Positions 27,612 to 35,866 of a stretch of DNA of 64,000 bases are shown here, piece after piece. Each line of letters begins with the position of its first letter. Within the stretch, counting starts at the first letter, position 1. A program made the position numbers and the translations under genes. Origin of the DNA: Acidobacteriota bacterium. Lineage in GTDB: Bacteria > Acidobacteriota > Thermoanaerobaculia > UBA5066. The stretch is from the NCBI GenBank assembly GCA_029781975.1, contig JAKOVQ010000010.1, positions 62,001-126,000 of the forward strand, read 5' to 3'. The notes beneath the pieces were generated by a model, which was given only the letters and a program-made list of their open reading frames with translations, did not search any database and was not told where the DNA came from.

Positions 27612-28189
27612 TGGTTCAGCCCCAGAAGGAACGTGCCGGAGGCGGCGACGGCGAGGCCGGCGCTCGCCGCCGCGGCGGCGAGCGCCCGGGGCGAGACGAG
27701 GTCCTCGTGCTCCTCGTCGGCGTGCCGGGAGAGGAGCCCCAGCCGCGCCCCCGCCTCCAGGGCGAGCCGCCCGCGGGGGTGCGGCGTCGTGACGACGAGC
27801 CGCCCGTCCTCCCCGAGGAGGGACGCGACCCGCGCGAGCGCCGCGGCCGGGTCGGAGAGGTGCTCGAGGAGGGCCAGCATGAGGACGCGCGAGAAGGGCG
27901 CCCGCCGGCGGAGCTCCTCCGGGGGCGGAGACGCCGCGACGTCCCACTCGAGGAACGGCACGCCCGGGTGGCGGCGCCTCATCTCGGCGAGGACGACCGG
28001 GTTCCGGTCGCACCCCACGTACGGCGCCAGGCGCGCGGGGAGGTCGCTGAGGCCGCAGCCGACGTCGAGGACGGCGCCCGCCCCGCGGAGCCACCGCTCG
28101 ACCGCCGCGACCCGCGCCGCCTGGACGCGCCGGGTCATCAGCCCGTAGTAGGGAGCGAGGGAGGGGCGTTCCACGTTCGGTTCGGGCAC
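27587..28189 (-). CDS. Class I SAM-dependent methyltransferase
   Basis: About 200 residues. VLDVGCGLSDLPARL is motif I of the Rossmann methyltransferases, CDRNPVVLAEM the ribose-binding strand, and LMLALLEHLSDPAAAL the post-motif region of UbiE/Coq5-like small-molecule enzymes. A final half (GLLSRHADEEHEDLVSP) matches class I methyltransferase-11 proteins. Substrate unknown. GTG 28189 is chosen because it leaves a compact N terminus. A longer reading to 28318 would overlap the divergent acetyltransferase. TATACT at 28236-28231 is a good -10 with a leader of about 35 nt. Confidence 0.8.
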   Translation of the reverse strand: MPEPNVERPSLAPYYGLMTRRVQAARVAAVERWLRGAGAVLDVGCGLSDLPARLAPYVGCDRNPVVLAEMRRRHPGVPFLEWDVAASPPPEELRRRAPFSRVLMLALLEHLSDPAAALARVASLLGEDGRLVVTTPHPRGRLALEAGARLGLLSRHADEEHEDLVSPRALAAAAASAGLAVAASGTFLLGLNQWAVLARR

Positions 28190-28303
28190 GGCGCGGTCCA
28201 AGCCTCCGCGAGGCCACGGAAGGGGGCGGAGTATAGGAGAAAGGGAGAGCCCCCGGCCGCGGCGTCGGCCGACGCCTCCGGGCGCGGACGCGGCGCGGTG
28301 CAT

Positions 28304-28316
28304 TACGCTCTCCGCC
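28304..28316 (+). promoter_or_regulatory. Putative -10 (TACGCT) of a leaderless promoter for the GNAT gene
   Basis: TACGCT at 28304-28309 ends 7 nt before the ATG at 28317. No Shine-Dalgarno sequence is present. Confidence 0.5.
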
Positions 28317-28823
28317 ATGACCGACCGACCGCCGCTCCTCCTCCGCCCCGCCCGCCCCGACGACGTCCCGACCGTCGTGGAGCTGATCCGCGCCCTCGCC
28401 GCCTACGAGAAGCTCGAGGCCGAGTGCTTCGCGGACGAAGCCGCGCTCCGCGGCCACCTCTTCGGCCCGCGCGCCTTCGCCGAGGTCGTCCTGGCCGAGG
28501 TCGGGGGCGCCGCGGTCGGCTTCGCCCTCTTCTTCCACAACTACTCGACCTTCCTGACGAAGCCGGGGATCTACCTCGAGGACCTCTTCGTCCGCCCCGA
28601 GCACCGCGGCAGGGGGGCCGGCAAGGCCCTCCTCTCCCACCTCGCGGCCCTCGCCGTCGCGCGCGGCTGCGGCCGGCTCGAGTGGAGCGTCCTCAAGTGG
28701 AACGCGCCCGCGATCTCCTTCTACGAGAAGCTGGGGGCGGTGCCGATGGAGGAGTGGCAGGTCTACCGCCTGGCCGGCCCCGCGCTGACCCGGCTGAGCG
28801 TTTCCGGGTCAAACGACGGATAA
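28317..28823 (+). CDS. GNAT N-acetyltransferase, spermidine/spermine-type
   Basis: A 168-residue acetyl-CoA-dependent acetyltransferase. It starts RPARPDDVPTVVELI, as usual for the fold. The cofactor loop is HRGRGAGKALL near residue 98, preceded by YLEDLFVRPE. AISFYEKLGA is the C-terminal signature. FFHNYSTFLTKPGIYLEDL is very like the SAT1 (diamine/spermidine N1-acetyltransferase) family, so a polyamine or related amine is the likely acceptor. The gene has its own promoter. Confidence 0.88.
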   Translation: MTDRPPLLLRPARPDDVPTVVELIRALAAYEKLEAECFADEAALRGHLFGPRAFAEVVLAEVGGAAVGFALFFHNYSTFLTKPGIYLEDLFVRPEHRGRGAGKALLSHLAALAVARGCGRLEWSVLKWNAPAISFYEKLGAVPMEEWQVYRLAGPALTRLSVSGSNDG

Positions 28824-28860
28824 TGCCCGGGCTCGAGGGAGCAGACCGGACAGTGAAGGC

Positions 28861-30627
28861 ATGAACGTCAAGAGGAGGAGCCGGGGCGCGCGGCCGCGCT
28901 CGCCGCGACCGCAGCCGCCCGCCACGCCGCTGGCTACCGCGGCCGCGGCGAGCCTCCACTTCCGGCTCTCGCCCGACCCGGCCGCCATCTTCGACGGGCG
29001 CGGGAGGCTCCTCGCCGTGAACCCGGCGTGCCAGGCCGAGGGAGCGCCGGGGCCGACGCTCTCCGACGCCCCGCTCGAGCAGCTCGTCCCCTTCTGGATC
29101 GACCCCGAGGGTCGCGAACGGCTCCTGCACGGCGCCCTCAAGCCGGGCGGCGTCTCCAACCTGGAGCTCACGGTCCCGCTCGACGACGGGACCCGCGAGA
29201 AGGTCTTCTGGGTCTCGGCCAAGAGCGTCGGGGTCGGGATGGCGACCCGGGTCATCGCCTCGGCGCGGCAGATGCCGCGGTCGGGGCCGATCCCCGAGCG
29301 GGAGCAGGCCCCCCGGACGCCTCCCGGGCTCCTCTACCGCGACCCGGTCACCGGCTTCCTGACGCGCGAGACGTTCCAGGTCCTCCTCGAGGAGGCCCTC
29401 GGGAAGGCCGAGCGGGACGGCCGTCCGCTCGCCCTCCTCGCGTTCGACCTCGACGACTTCAAGGCGCTGAACGACACCCACGGCCTCGCCGCCGGCGACG
29501 AGTACCTCCGCGCCCTCGGGATCGCGGTCGGGAACGCCGTCAGGCCGGAGATGCTGGTGGCGCGGCTGGGCGGCGACGAGTTCGGGATCGTCTATCCGGA
29601 GACCTCGCTCGCCGAGGCCGCCCTCGAGGCGGACAACGTCCTCCGGCTCCTGGGCGAGCTCTCCGCGTACCACGACGGACGGAAGCTCCAGCTGACCGCG
29701 AGCCTCGGCGTGGCCGTCTACCCCGAGCACGGCGCGAAGGCGTCCGACCTGATGCTCGCGGCCGACCTCGCGATGCACCAGGCCAAGCGGCGCGGCCGCG
29801 CGCGCTTCCAGCTGCACGACCCGTCGACGGGCGAGCGCGAGCGGATCGGCGTCCTGCGACGGCAGGCCGACCGGATCCGCGGCGCGCTCGGGGAGGGGCT
29901 CTTCGTCCCCGTCTTCCAGCCGATCGCCGAGGTCGCGAGCGGCCGCGTCGTCGGGGTCGAGACGCTCGTGAGGCTGCGCGAGGAGGACGGCACGCTCGTC
30001 AGCCCCGAGTCGTTCCTCGACGCCGCGGAGCGCTTCGGGTTCGTCACCGCCATCGACCGCGTCGTCATCACCGGCGCCTTCGACGCCCTCATCGCGGCGC
30101 GGCGCCGGATCTCCCCCGACCTCGAGGTCTCGATCAACCTCTCGGGGCTCGACTTCGAGGACGACACCCTGGTGGCCGACATCTCGCGCATGGCGCGGGC
30201 GAAGGGCGTCCGCCCCTCGCGGATCACCTTCGAGATCACGGAGACGGCGGCCCTCCGCGACCTGGGCCGGGTCCAGGACTTCACGCGGGCGCTGACGTCC
30301 GAGGGGTTCCGCTTCGCGCTCGACGACTTCGGCGTCGGCTACTCCTCCTTCCGCTACCTGCGCGACCTCCCGATGGCGACCCTGAAGTTCGACCAGAGCT
30401 ACGTGAAGGACCTGCCGAAGAAGCTCGAGAACCGCGTCTTCGTCCGCGGCATCGCCGAGATCTGCCGGGGGCTCGGGGTGAAGACGGTGGCCGAGGGGGT
30501 CGAGACGCCGGAGATCCTCTCCATCCTCCGCGAGCTCGGCGTCGACCGGGCCCAGGGCTACTTCGTCGGCTCCCCGGTCCCCGAGCTCCCGCCCGCCGCT
30601 TCGGCCATCCCCGGGCTCGGCCGCTGA
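28861..30627 (+). CDS. PAS-like / GGDEF / EAL c-di-GMP protein
   Basis: A 588-residue soluble protein. A weak PAS-like domain lies at about 30-140. The GGDEF domain (160-320) has LLAFDLDDFKALNDTHG and an intact GGDEF at 237-241. The inhibitory I-site position reads RPEM instead of RxxD, so product inhibition is probably lost. The EAL domain (335-580) keeps ETLVR (367-371), SINLSG, FEITETA, DDFGVGYSS, LKFDQSYVK and AEGVET, so phosphodiesterase activity is expected. Both activities may be present, and which dominates cannot be told. No membrane segment. GATAAT about 40 nt upstream looks like a -10, and AAGG precedes the ATG. Confidence 0.93.
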   Translation: MNVKRRSRGARPRSPRPQPPATPLATAAAASLHFRLSPDPAAIFDGRGRLLAVNPACQAEGAPGPTLSDAPLEQLVPFWIDPEGRERLLHGALKPGGVSNLELTVPLDDGTREKVFWVSAKSVGVGMATRVIASARQMPRSGPIPEREQAPRTPPGLLYRDPVTGFLTRETFQVLLEEALGKAERDGRPLALLAFDLDDFKALNDTHGLAAGDEYLRALGIAVGNAVRPEMLVARLGGDEFGIVYPETSLAEAALEADNVLRLLGELSAYHDGRKLQLTASLGVAVYPEHGAKASDLMLAADLAMHQAKRRGRARFQLHDPSTGERERIGVLRRQADRIRGALGEGLFVPVFQPIAEVASGRVVGVETLVRLREEDGTLVSPESFLDAAERFGFVTAIDRVVITGAFDALIAARRRISPDLEVSINLSGLDFEDDTLVADISRMARAKGVRPSRITFEITETAALRDLGRVQDFTRALTSEGFRFALDDFGVGYSSFRYLRDLPMATLKFDQSYVKDLPKKLENRVFVRGIAEICRGLGVKTVAEGVETPEILSILRELGVDRAQGYFVGSPVPELPPAASAIPGLGR

Positions 30628-30684
30628 CTCGCCCGGCGTCGACCGGCTTCTCACGGGCTAAGATGGCCGGACGGACCGAACCGG

Positions 30685-31557
30685 ATGCGGAGCTTCCCGC
30701 CCCTCCTCGGGGCCCTCGTGGGGACCCTCGCCGACCAGCGCGCCCGCCTCGGCGCCCTGGCGCGCCGCGCCTCGGCGGGGGGTGACGAGGAACTCCTCCA
30801 CGACGTCCGGGTGGCCCTCCGGCGGACCGCCACCGTCGCCCGGGTGACGCGCCGCGTCCTCGGGCCCTGGGACGGCGACGCCGTCCGCGAGCGCGCCGGG
30901 ACGATGCGGCGCTCTCTCTCGCCCCTCCGGACCGCCGAGGTCTGCCGGGCCTTCCTCTCGGAGCGATTCGCCGAGGACCCCGTCCTGGGGCCCCGGGCGC
31001 GCCGGCTCGCGCTCCTCCTCTTCCCGCCGCCCGGGGGAGGACGCCCTCCGATCCGCGCCTCGGACCTGCATGCCCTAGCCCGCCTCCTCCGGGACCGGCA
31101 GGCGGCCCTCGTCGCGGTCCCCGCCCGGGACGAGCTCGAGCGCGAGATCGAGAAGCGGGTCGGCCGCCGCGTCGAGTCGCTGGAGAAGGAGCTCCGCGCC
31201 GTCCTCCCGCCGACCCGCGAGACCGTCCACGCGGCCCGGATCGCCGCGAAAGGCCTCCGGTACGCGCTCGAGTTCGCCGGTCCCTTCGTCTCCGCGGAGG
31301 AGACCGTCCTGCCGGCGCTGCGGACCTACCAGGACGTGGCCGGCACCGCCCACGACCGGCTCGAGGTCGCGGCCGCCGTCCGCTCGCGCCACGACCGGGC
31401 GCGCGGAGGAGCGCGGGCGCGCCTCGCTCCGCTCCTCCCGCCTCTCGAGGAGGACCTGCGCCTCGCCCTCGAGGAGGCCATCCGGAAAGGCGAGGAGCTC
31501 CGTGGCCTCCTCAAGACCGCGAGGCCGCGATGGCGGGGCCCCGCGGTTCCGGGTTAG
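30685..31557 (+). CDS. CHAD domain protein
   Basis: A 290-residue all-helical CHAD (conserved histidine alpha-helical domain) protein. LLHDVRVALRRTATVAR near the N terminus and ETVHAARIAAKGLRYALEF in the second half are the paired His/Arg/Lys motifs that in other CHAD proteins bind polyphosphate. No CYTH triphosphatase domain is fused. A targeting or polyphosphate-granule role is expected from the family and is not shown here. TAAGAT lies 20 nt before the ATG. The stop codon TAG also forms part of the -10 of the next gene. Confidence 0.88.
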   Translation: MRSFPPLLGALVGTLADQRARLGALARRASAGGDEELLHDVRVALRRTATVARVTRRVLGPWDGDAVRERAGTMRRSLSPLRTAEVCRAFLSERFAEDPVLGPRARRLALLLFPPPGGGRPPIRASDLHALARLLRDRQAALVAVPARDELEREIEKRVGRRVESLEKELRAVLPPTRETVHAARIAAKGLRYALEFAGPFVSAEETVLPALRTYQDVAGTAHDRLEVAAAVRSRHDRARGGARARLAPLLPPLEEDLRLALEEAIRKGEELRGLLKTARPRWRGPAVPG

Positions 31558-31568
31558 GCTTGGCGCAG
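31555..31568 (+). promoter_or_regulatory. Putative -10 (TAGGCT) overlapping the CHAD stop codon
   Basis: TAGGCT at 31555-31560 contains the TAG stop of the CHAD gene and ends 8 nt before the ATG at 31569. Leaderless transcription of the phosphatase-like gene is predicted. Confidence 0.45.
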
Positions 31569-33419
31569 ATGCTCCCAAGCCGTCGGCGGCGCCCGGGGCG
31601 CCGCCTCTCGCTCGCGGCCCTCGCGTTCGTCGTGGCCCCGTGGCCGGGGGGCGCCGCGGAGCCCGGCCCGCCTCACCGCGTCGTCCTGGTCTCGTTCGAC
31701 GGGGCGGGCGGGGAGGAGTGGGAGCGCCAGAAGGGCTCCGGGACCTTCGGGCCCGACGGGTTCCTGCGCGCGGAGCGGGAGGGCTTCTCGGCCAGGCGGC
31801 TCCAGGTGGTCAGCCCGTCCCTCACGGCCCCGTCGCACGCGTCGATGGTGACGGGCGCTTCCCCGGGCCGCACGGGGATCGTCTCGAACACCTTCCACCC
31901 CGCGGGGGAGAGCCTCGCGGCCCGGGCCCGCGGCTTCGACGTCGCGCCGGCGGTCGAGACCCTCTGGGAGGCGGCCGCGCGGCAGGGGCATCGGGTGCTG
32001 AGCCTCGCCTGGCCGGGGATCACGGGCTCCTCGCCGCGCCTCACCGTCCCCGTCTCGATCCGGTGGGCCGAGCCGAGGAGCCGGTCGCTCCTCTGGGTCG
32101 GCCCGGCCGCCGATCACCCCTTCCGCGACGCCACGTTCGCGCTGCCGCTCGACGTCCGCTCGTACTCCCCTCCGAAGGAGGTCGACGTGGAGCTCCCCGA
32201 GGGGGGGACGCTCCGGGCCGCCGCCGTCGACGGCTCCGACGACGGACGCCGCAGCTACGACGAGCTGATCGTCGTCTCCGCGCGGGGCGACGTGGTGGCG
32301 CGTGCCCGGCCCGACGAGTGGTTCTCCGTCGCCGAGCGGCGCGCCGAGGACGACGGCGACCGGGACGTCCTCGTCGGCCGCTGGCTGAAGCTCCTGGAGC
32401 TCGCCCCCGACCTCTCGCGCGTCGCCGTCTACGTCGGGCGGGAGGCCCGGACCCACGCGTCCCCGGACGACTTCCGCCGGACGCTCGACGAGAGGGCGGG
32501 CTTCTGGCCGGGCCCGCCGGACCCGCTCTTCCTGTCGGGCCCCCGCCCGGACACGAGGAGCTTCGTCGAGCAGGCGGCCCGCCTCGCGGCGTTCTTCACG
32601 AGCGCGTACGAGGTGGCGGACCGCCGCGGCGACTGGGACCTCCTCCTCGCCTACGTCCCCGTGATCGACGAGGCCGCCCACGTCCTGACGCTCACGGACC
32701 CGCGGCAGCCCGGCTGGAGCGCCGAGCGCGCCGAGGCGTTCTCGGGGGCGCTGCGCGAGGTCTGGCGGATCGCCGACCGGGTCGCCGCCCACGTCCTCCG
32801 GTTCGAGGGGCGGGGCGACGTCCTCCTGGTCTCCGACCGCGGGACCCGCGCGGTCCGGCGGGAGCTCCAGCCGCTCGAGCTCCTCAGGCGACACGGCATG
32901 GTCCGGACCGAGACGCGGCACGGACGCCTCGTCGTGGCCCCCGACTCGCCCCTCGACGTGGTCGCGTCCGGCGGGACCGCCTTCGTGATCGTCAACCGCG
33001 CGGGAGTCCTGCCCGGCGGGACCGTGGCGCCCGGGGAGGCCGACCGGCTCGTCGGGCAGGTCGCGACGCTCTTCCGCACCCTCGTGGACGAGGACGGCAA
33101 GCCCGTCTTCGAGACGGTCGCGCGCCCCTCCGACGGCACCCCCCCGGGACTCGACGGCCCGAACGCGGGCGACCTCGTCCTGATCGCCGCGGACGGGACC
33201 GTCCTGAAGGCCGGGCTCGCCGCCGACGGCGACGCCGCGCCCCTCTTCTCGCCGTCGAAGGTCCTCGGCCAGCACGGATACGGCCCCGACCCGGCCCTCG
33301 ACGGCATCCTCCTCCACGTCGGCGACGGGATCGTCCCGGAGCGCGTGCCGGTCCTCCCCGAGCTGGCCGTCGCCTCGCGCGTCGCGCGCCGGCTCGGAAT
33401 CACCCTGCCGGAGCCATGA
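31569..33419 (+). CDS. Secreted alkaline-phosphatase/NPP-like protein with a replaced metal ligand
   Basis: A 616-residue type I phosphodiesterase/nucleotide-pyrophosphatase superfamily protein. An Arg-rich signal peptide (SRRRRPGRRLSLAALAF) ends near GGAAEPG. Metal and nucleophile residues by motif: D44 in LVSFDGAGG, nucleophile T86 in SLTAPSHASMVTG, D367 and H371 in VIDEAAH, D423 in LVSDRG, and H569 in GQHGYGPD. The family has SDHG at 422-425, but here R424 replaces the His ligand, so the first metal site is probably altered or dead. ATG 31569 fits the signal peptide and the promoter. ATG 31530 has GAGG upstream and would add 13 residues. The stop overlaps the CBM9-like gene (ATGA). Confidence 0.82.
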   Translation: MLPSRRRRPGRRLSLAALAFVVAPWPGGAAEPGPPHRVVLVSFDGAGGEEWERQKGSGTFGPDGFLRAEREGFSARRLQVVSPSLTAPSHASMVTGASPGRTGIVSNTFHPAGESLAARARGFDVAPAVETLWEAAARQGHRVLSLAWPGITGSSPRLTVPVSIRWAEPRSRSLLWVGPAADHPFRDATFALPLDVRSYSPPKEVDVELPEGGTLRAAAVDGSDDGRRSYDELIVVSARGDVVARARPDEWFSVAERRAEDDGDRDVLVGRWLKLLELAPDLSRVAVYVGREARTHASPDDFRRTLDERAGFWPGPPDPLFLSGPRPDTRSFVEQAARLAAFFTSAYEVADRRGDWDLLLAYVPVIDEAAHVLTLTDPRQPGWSAERAEAFSGALREVWRIADRVAAHVLRFEGRGDVLLVSDRGTRAVRRELQPLELLRRHGMVRTETRHGRLVVAPDSPLDVVASGGTAFVIVNRAGVLPGGTVAPGEADRLVGQVATLFRTLVDEDGKPVFETVARPSDGTPPGLDGPNAGDLVLIAADGTVLKAGLAADGDAAPLFSPSKVLGQHGYGPDPALDGILLHVGDGIVPERVPVLPELAVASRVARRLGITLPEP

Positions 33420-34096
33420 GCGACGAGCCGACTCTCCCCCCGCCCCCCCGGATCGAGGTCCCGCTCCTCCCGGAGGGCATGTCCCTCTCCGAGGCCCACC
33501 GCCGCTCCCCCAGGCACGAGCTCCTCGACAACTCGGGCGAGGCCGCGCCGTGGCCCCCGAACACGGTCTCGCTCGTCGGCGGGCCGCGCTACCTGCACGC
33601 CTTCTTCGAGGTCGCGGCCGAGCCTCCGCTCCGGCTCGTGGCCCGGCACCCCCAGGACCGGGTCTACGAGGACGACTGCGTCGAGCTCTTCGTGGGGGAC
33701 CCCGACGAGCCGCACCGGTACCTCGAGCTCGTCGTCAACGCCGAGGGGCTCCACTACGCGGCCCGCGTCAACAACCCGGAGGGGAGCCGCGCGAGCTGGT
33801 CGCTCGTGGCCGGCGTCCCGGTCCCCGGGCTCGTCGTCGTGGTCCGGGGCGAGCCGGCCGGCGCCCTCCCCGCTTCGTTCCACGCGTGGCGCTGCTGGAT
33901 GGCGGTCCCCTGGACCGCGCTGCACGGCGACGCCGAGGCCCCGACGCCCGGGACCGAGCGGCGCGGGAACGCCTACCGCATCGCCCGCGGCACCACGCCG
34001 AGGCACGAGGCCCTCTCGCCGACCGGCAGGACGTCGCCGCCCGATTTCCACGTCCCCTCGCGCTTCGCGACCTGGGTCTTCCGGCAGTTCGGTTAA
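33416..34096 (+). CDS. Carbohydrate-binding family 9-like protein
   Basis: A 226-residue protein resembling family 9-like carbohydrate-binding modules: YLHAFFEVAAEPP, then RVYEDDCVELFVGDPDE and RYLELVVNAEGLHYAARVN, followed by the W-rich WRCWMAVPWTAL strand. No signal peptide and no fused enzyme. Such stand-alone proteins are common but their ligands are mostly unknown. The ATG overlaps the stop of the phosphatase-like gene, so the two are co-translated. Its TAA stop is also the first part of the sigma-factor -10. Confidence 0.75.
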   Translation: MSDEPTLPPPPRIEVPLLPEGMSLSEAHRRSPRHELLDNSGEAAPWPPNTVSLVGGPRYLHAFFEVAAEPPLRLVARHPQDRVYEDDCVELFVGDPDEPHRYLELVVNAEGLHYAARVNNPEGSRASWSLVAGVPVPGLVVVVRGEPAGALPASFHAWRCWMAVPWTALHGDAEAPTPGTERRGNAYRIARGTTPRHEALSPTGRTSPPDFHVPSRFATWVFRQFG

Positions 34097-34106
34097 GCTG
34101 CCACCG
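34094..34106 (+). promoter_or_regulatory. Putative -10 (TAAGCT) overlapping the CBM9-like stop codon
   Basis: TAAGCT at 34094-34099 begins with the TAA stop of the upstream gene and ends 7 nt before the ATG at 34107. No ribosome site is present. Confidence 0.5.
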
Positions 34107-34706
34107 ATGGCACGCGGGCCTGCGGAGGCACCGGCGGGACGGGACGCGACCGAAGGCGGACCGGGCGATCTCGAGCTGATCGAGAGGATCCGCGAGAGGG
34201 ACTCGTCCGCCCTCGACCTCCTCTACCGGCGCTACTCGTCCCCGGTCTACTCCCTCGTCTGGAAGGTCCTCCAGAACCCCGACGAGGCCCAGGACGTCGC
34301 CCTCGACGTCTTCTGGCAGATCTGGCGGCAGGCCGACCGTTACGACCCGGCCCGCGGCGCCCCGCCGGCCTGGATCTTCACGCTGGCCCGCTCCCGGGCG
34401 ATCGACCGCCTGCGGGCCCGGCAGCGACGCGAGGACAGGACGATCTCGTTCGACGCCCCGGAGGTGAACCTCGACCCGCTCGACGAGAACGCCTCCCCCG
34501 AGCAGGTCGTCTCGTTCCGCCAGTCCCGGGACGCCGTCCGCGAGGCGATGAAGACGCTCTCGGCCGTCCAGCGGGAGGCGGTGGAGCTGGCCTTCCTCCA
34601 GGGGCTCACCCACGTCGAGATCGCCGAGCGGCTGAAGCAGCCGCTCGGCACCGTGAAGACGCGGATCCGGCAGGGGCTGATCCGCCTCCGCAAGCACCTC
34701 GACTGA
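34107..34706 (+). CDS. ECF-type RNA polymerase sigma factor
   Basis: A 199-residue sigma-70 family factor with regions 2 and 4 only. Region 2 spans ALDLLYRRYSSPVYSLVWKV to DVALDVFWQIWRQADRYDP; region 4 contains LSAVQREAVELAFLQGLTH and the helix-turn-helix LTHVEIAERLKQPLGTVKTR. It resembles the SigK/RpoE-type ECF group. No anti-sigma gene follows: the next gene, 5 bp downstream, is mutY. Control must therefore be by another gene elsewhere or by transcription. The target promoter is unknown. Confidence 0.92.
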   Translation: MARGPAEAPAGRDATEGGPGDLELIERIRERDSSALDLLYRRYSSPVYSLVWKVLQNPDEAQDVALDVFWQIWRQADRYDPARGAPPAWIFTLARSRAIDRLRARQRREDRTISFDAPEVNLDPLDENASPEQVVSFRQSRDAVREAMKTLSAVQREAVELAFLQGLTHVEIAERLKQPLGTVKTRIRQGLIRLRKHLD

Positions 34707-34711
34707 CGCCC

Positions 34712-35866
34712 GTGGCGACGCCGCGCGGCCCGCGCGGGGGAGGCGTCCGTCGGTCCGGGAGCGGCTCCGGCCGCCCACCCGTCGCTCCCTTCCGCCGCCG
34801 CCTCCTCGCCTGGTACGAGCGCGAGCGGCGCGACCTCCCCTGGAGGGGGACGCGCGAGCCGTACCCCGTCTGGATCTCGGAGGTCCTCCTCCAGCAGACC
34901 ACCGTCGCGGTCGGGGTCCCCCGCTGGAAGGCCTTCCTCGCCCGGTTCCCCGACCTGGAATCCCTCGCGGCCGCCTCGCCGACGGAGGTCCTCGCCGCCT
35001 GGAGCGGCCTCGGCTACTACGCCCGGGCCCGGAACCTCCACCGCGCGGCACGGCTCGTCGCCTCCCGCGGCTCCTTCCCCCGGTCGGCGCGCGAGCTCTC
35101 CGCCCTCCCGGGGATCGGTCCCTACACGGCCGCGGCGATCGCGTCGATCTGCTTCGACGAGCCGGTCGCCGTCGTCGACGGCAACGTCGTGCGGGTCATC
35201 TCCCGCCTCCTCGCCCTCCCGGCCGTCGCGGCGCGCGGCGCCGATCGCGAGACCGTCCGGGCCGAGGCCACCGCTCTCCTCTCCCCGAGCCGGCCGGGCG
35301 ACTTCAACCAGGCGCTGATGGAGCTCGGCGCCACGGTCTGCCTTCCCCGCTCCCCCCGGTGCGGCGCCTGCCCCGTCGCGGCCTGGTGCGCGGCCCACGC
35401 GGACGGGCGCGAGGAGGCGTTCCCCCTCCCGGCTCCCCGGAAGCCCTCCCGCCGGCTGACGCTGGCCGCCGGGGTCGCGTGGCGGGGCGGCCGGCTCGTC
35501 CTCGTCCCCGACCGGCACCTCGTCCCGGGACACCTCGTCGTCCCCCTCGTCGTCCCCGAGCGCGGCGAGTCCCCGGCAGAGGCGCTCGCGCGCGGGTGGT
35601 CCGGGGTCGCCGGACGCCGCTGCGTCGCGGCCGTTCCGCGGGGGACGGTGAGCCACGCGGTCCTCGACCGGCGGTACACCGTCGTCGTCCTCGACGTCGT
35701 CGAGGGGGCCCGCGCCCCGGAAGGGCCTTCGCGGCCGAGGCTCGTCGCCCCGGACGGGCTGACCTCCGTGCCGCGGGGCGGCCTCCTCGGGAAGGTCCTC
35801 GCCCTCAGCGGGCCGCCGGGACGAGCGCCTCGCGGTGCAGCTCGACGGCGACCGCGCGGTGGATGA
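34712..35866 (+). CDS. mutY: A/G-specific adenine glycosylase
   Basis: A 384-residue MutY that removes adenine paired with 8-oxoguanine. Catalytic E57 lies in WISEVLLQQT, the helix-hairpin-helix is LPGIGPYTA at 132-140, and D156 lies in VVDGNVVRV. The 4Fe-4S cluster cysteines are C210, C217, C220 and C226 with the canonical 6-2-5 spacing. A short NUDIX-like C-terminal domain follows (about 240-360). The last 20 residues are low-complexity Arg/Pro/Gly and overlap the convergent NusG-like gene by 62 bp, so the tail is probably an accidental extension. The GTG start is 5 bp after the sigma factor stop. Confidence 0.95.
   Translation: MATPRGPRGGGVRRSGSGSGRPPVAPFRRRLLAWYERERRDLPWRGTREPYPVWISEVLLQQTTVAVGVPRWKAFLARFPDLESLAAASPTEVLAAWSGLGYYARARNLHRAARLVASRGSFPRSARELSALPGIGPYTAAAIASICFDEPVAVVDGNVVRVISRLLALPAVAARGADRETVRAEATALLSPSRPGDFNQALMELGATVCLPRSPRCGACPVAAWCAAHADGREEAFPLPAPRKPSRRLTLAAGVAWRGGRLVLVPDRHLVPGHLVVPLVVPERGESPAEALARGWSGVAGRRCVAAVPRGTVSHAVLDRRYTVVVLDVVEGARAPEGPSRPRLVAPDGLTSVPRGGLLGKVLALSGPPGRAPRGAARRRPRGG

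Noticed and set aside
24759-28640. A 1293-residue reading of the uvrA frame
   Set aside because: The extra N-terminal 340 residues are antisense to the methyltransferase and acetyltransferase genes and look like shadow translation. UvrA homology begins just after 27611.
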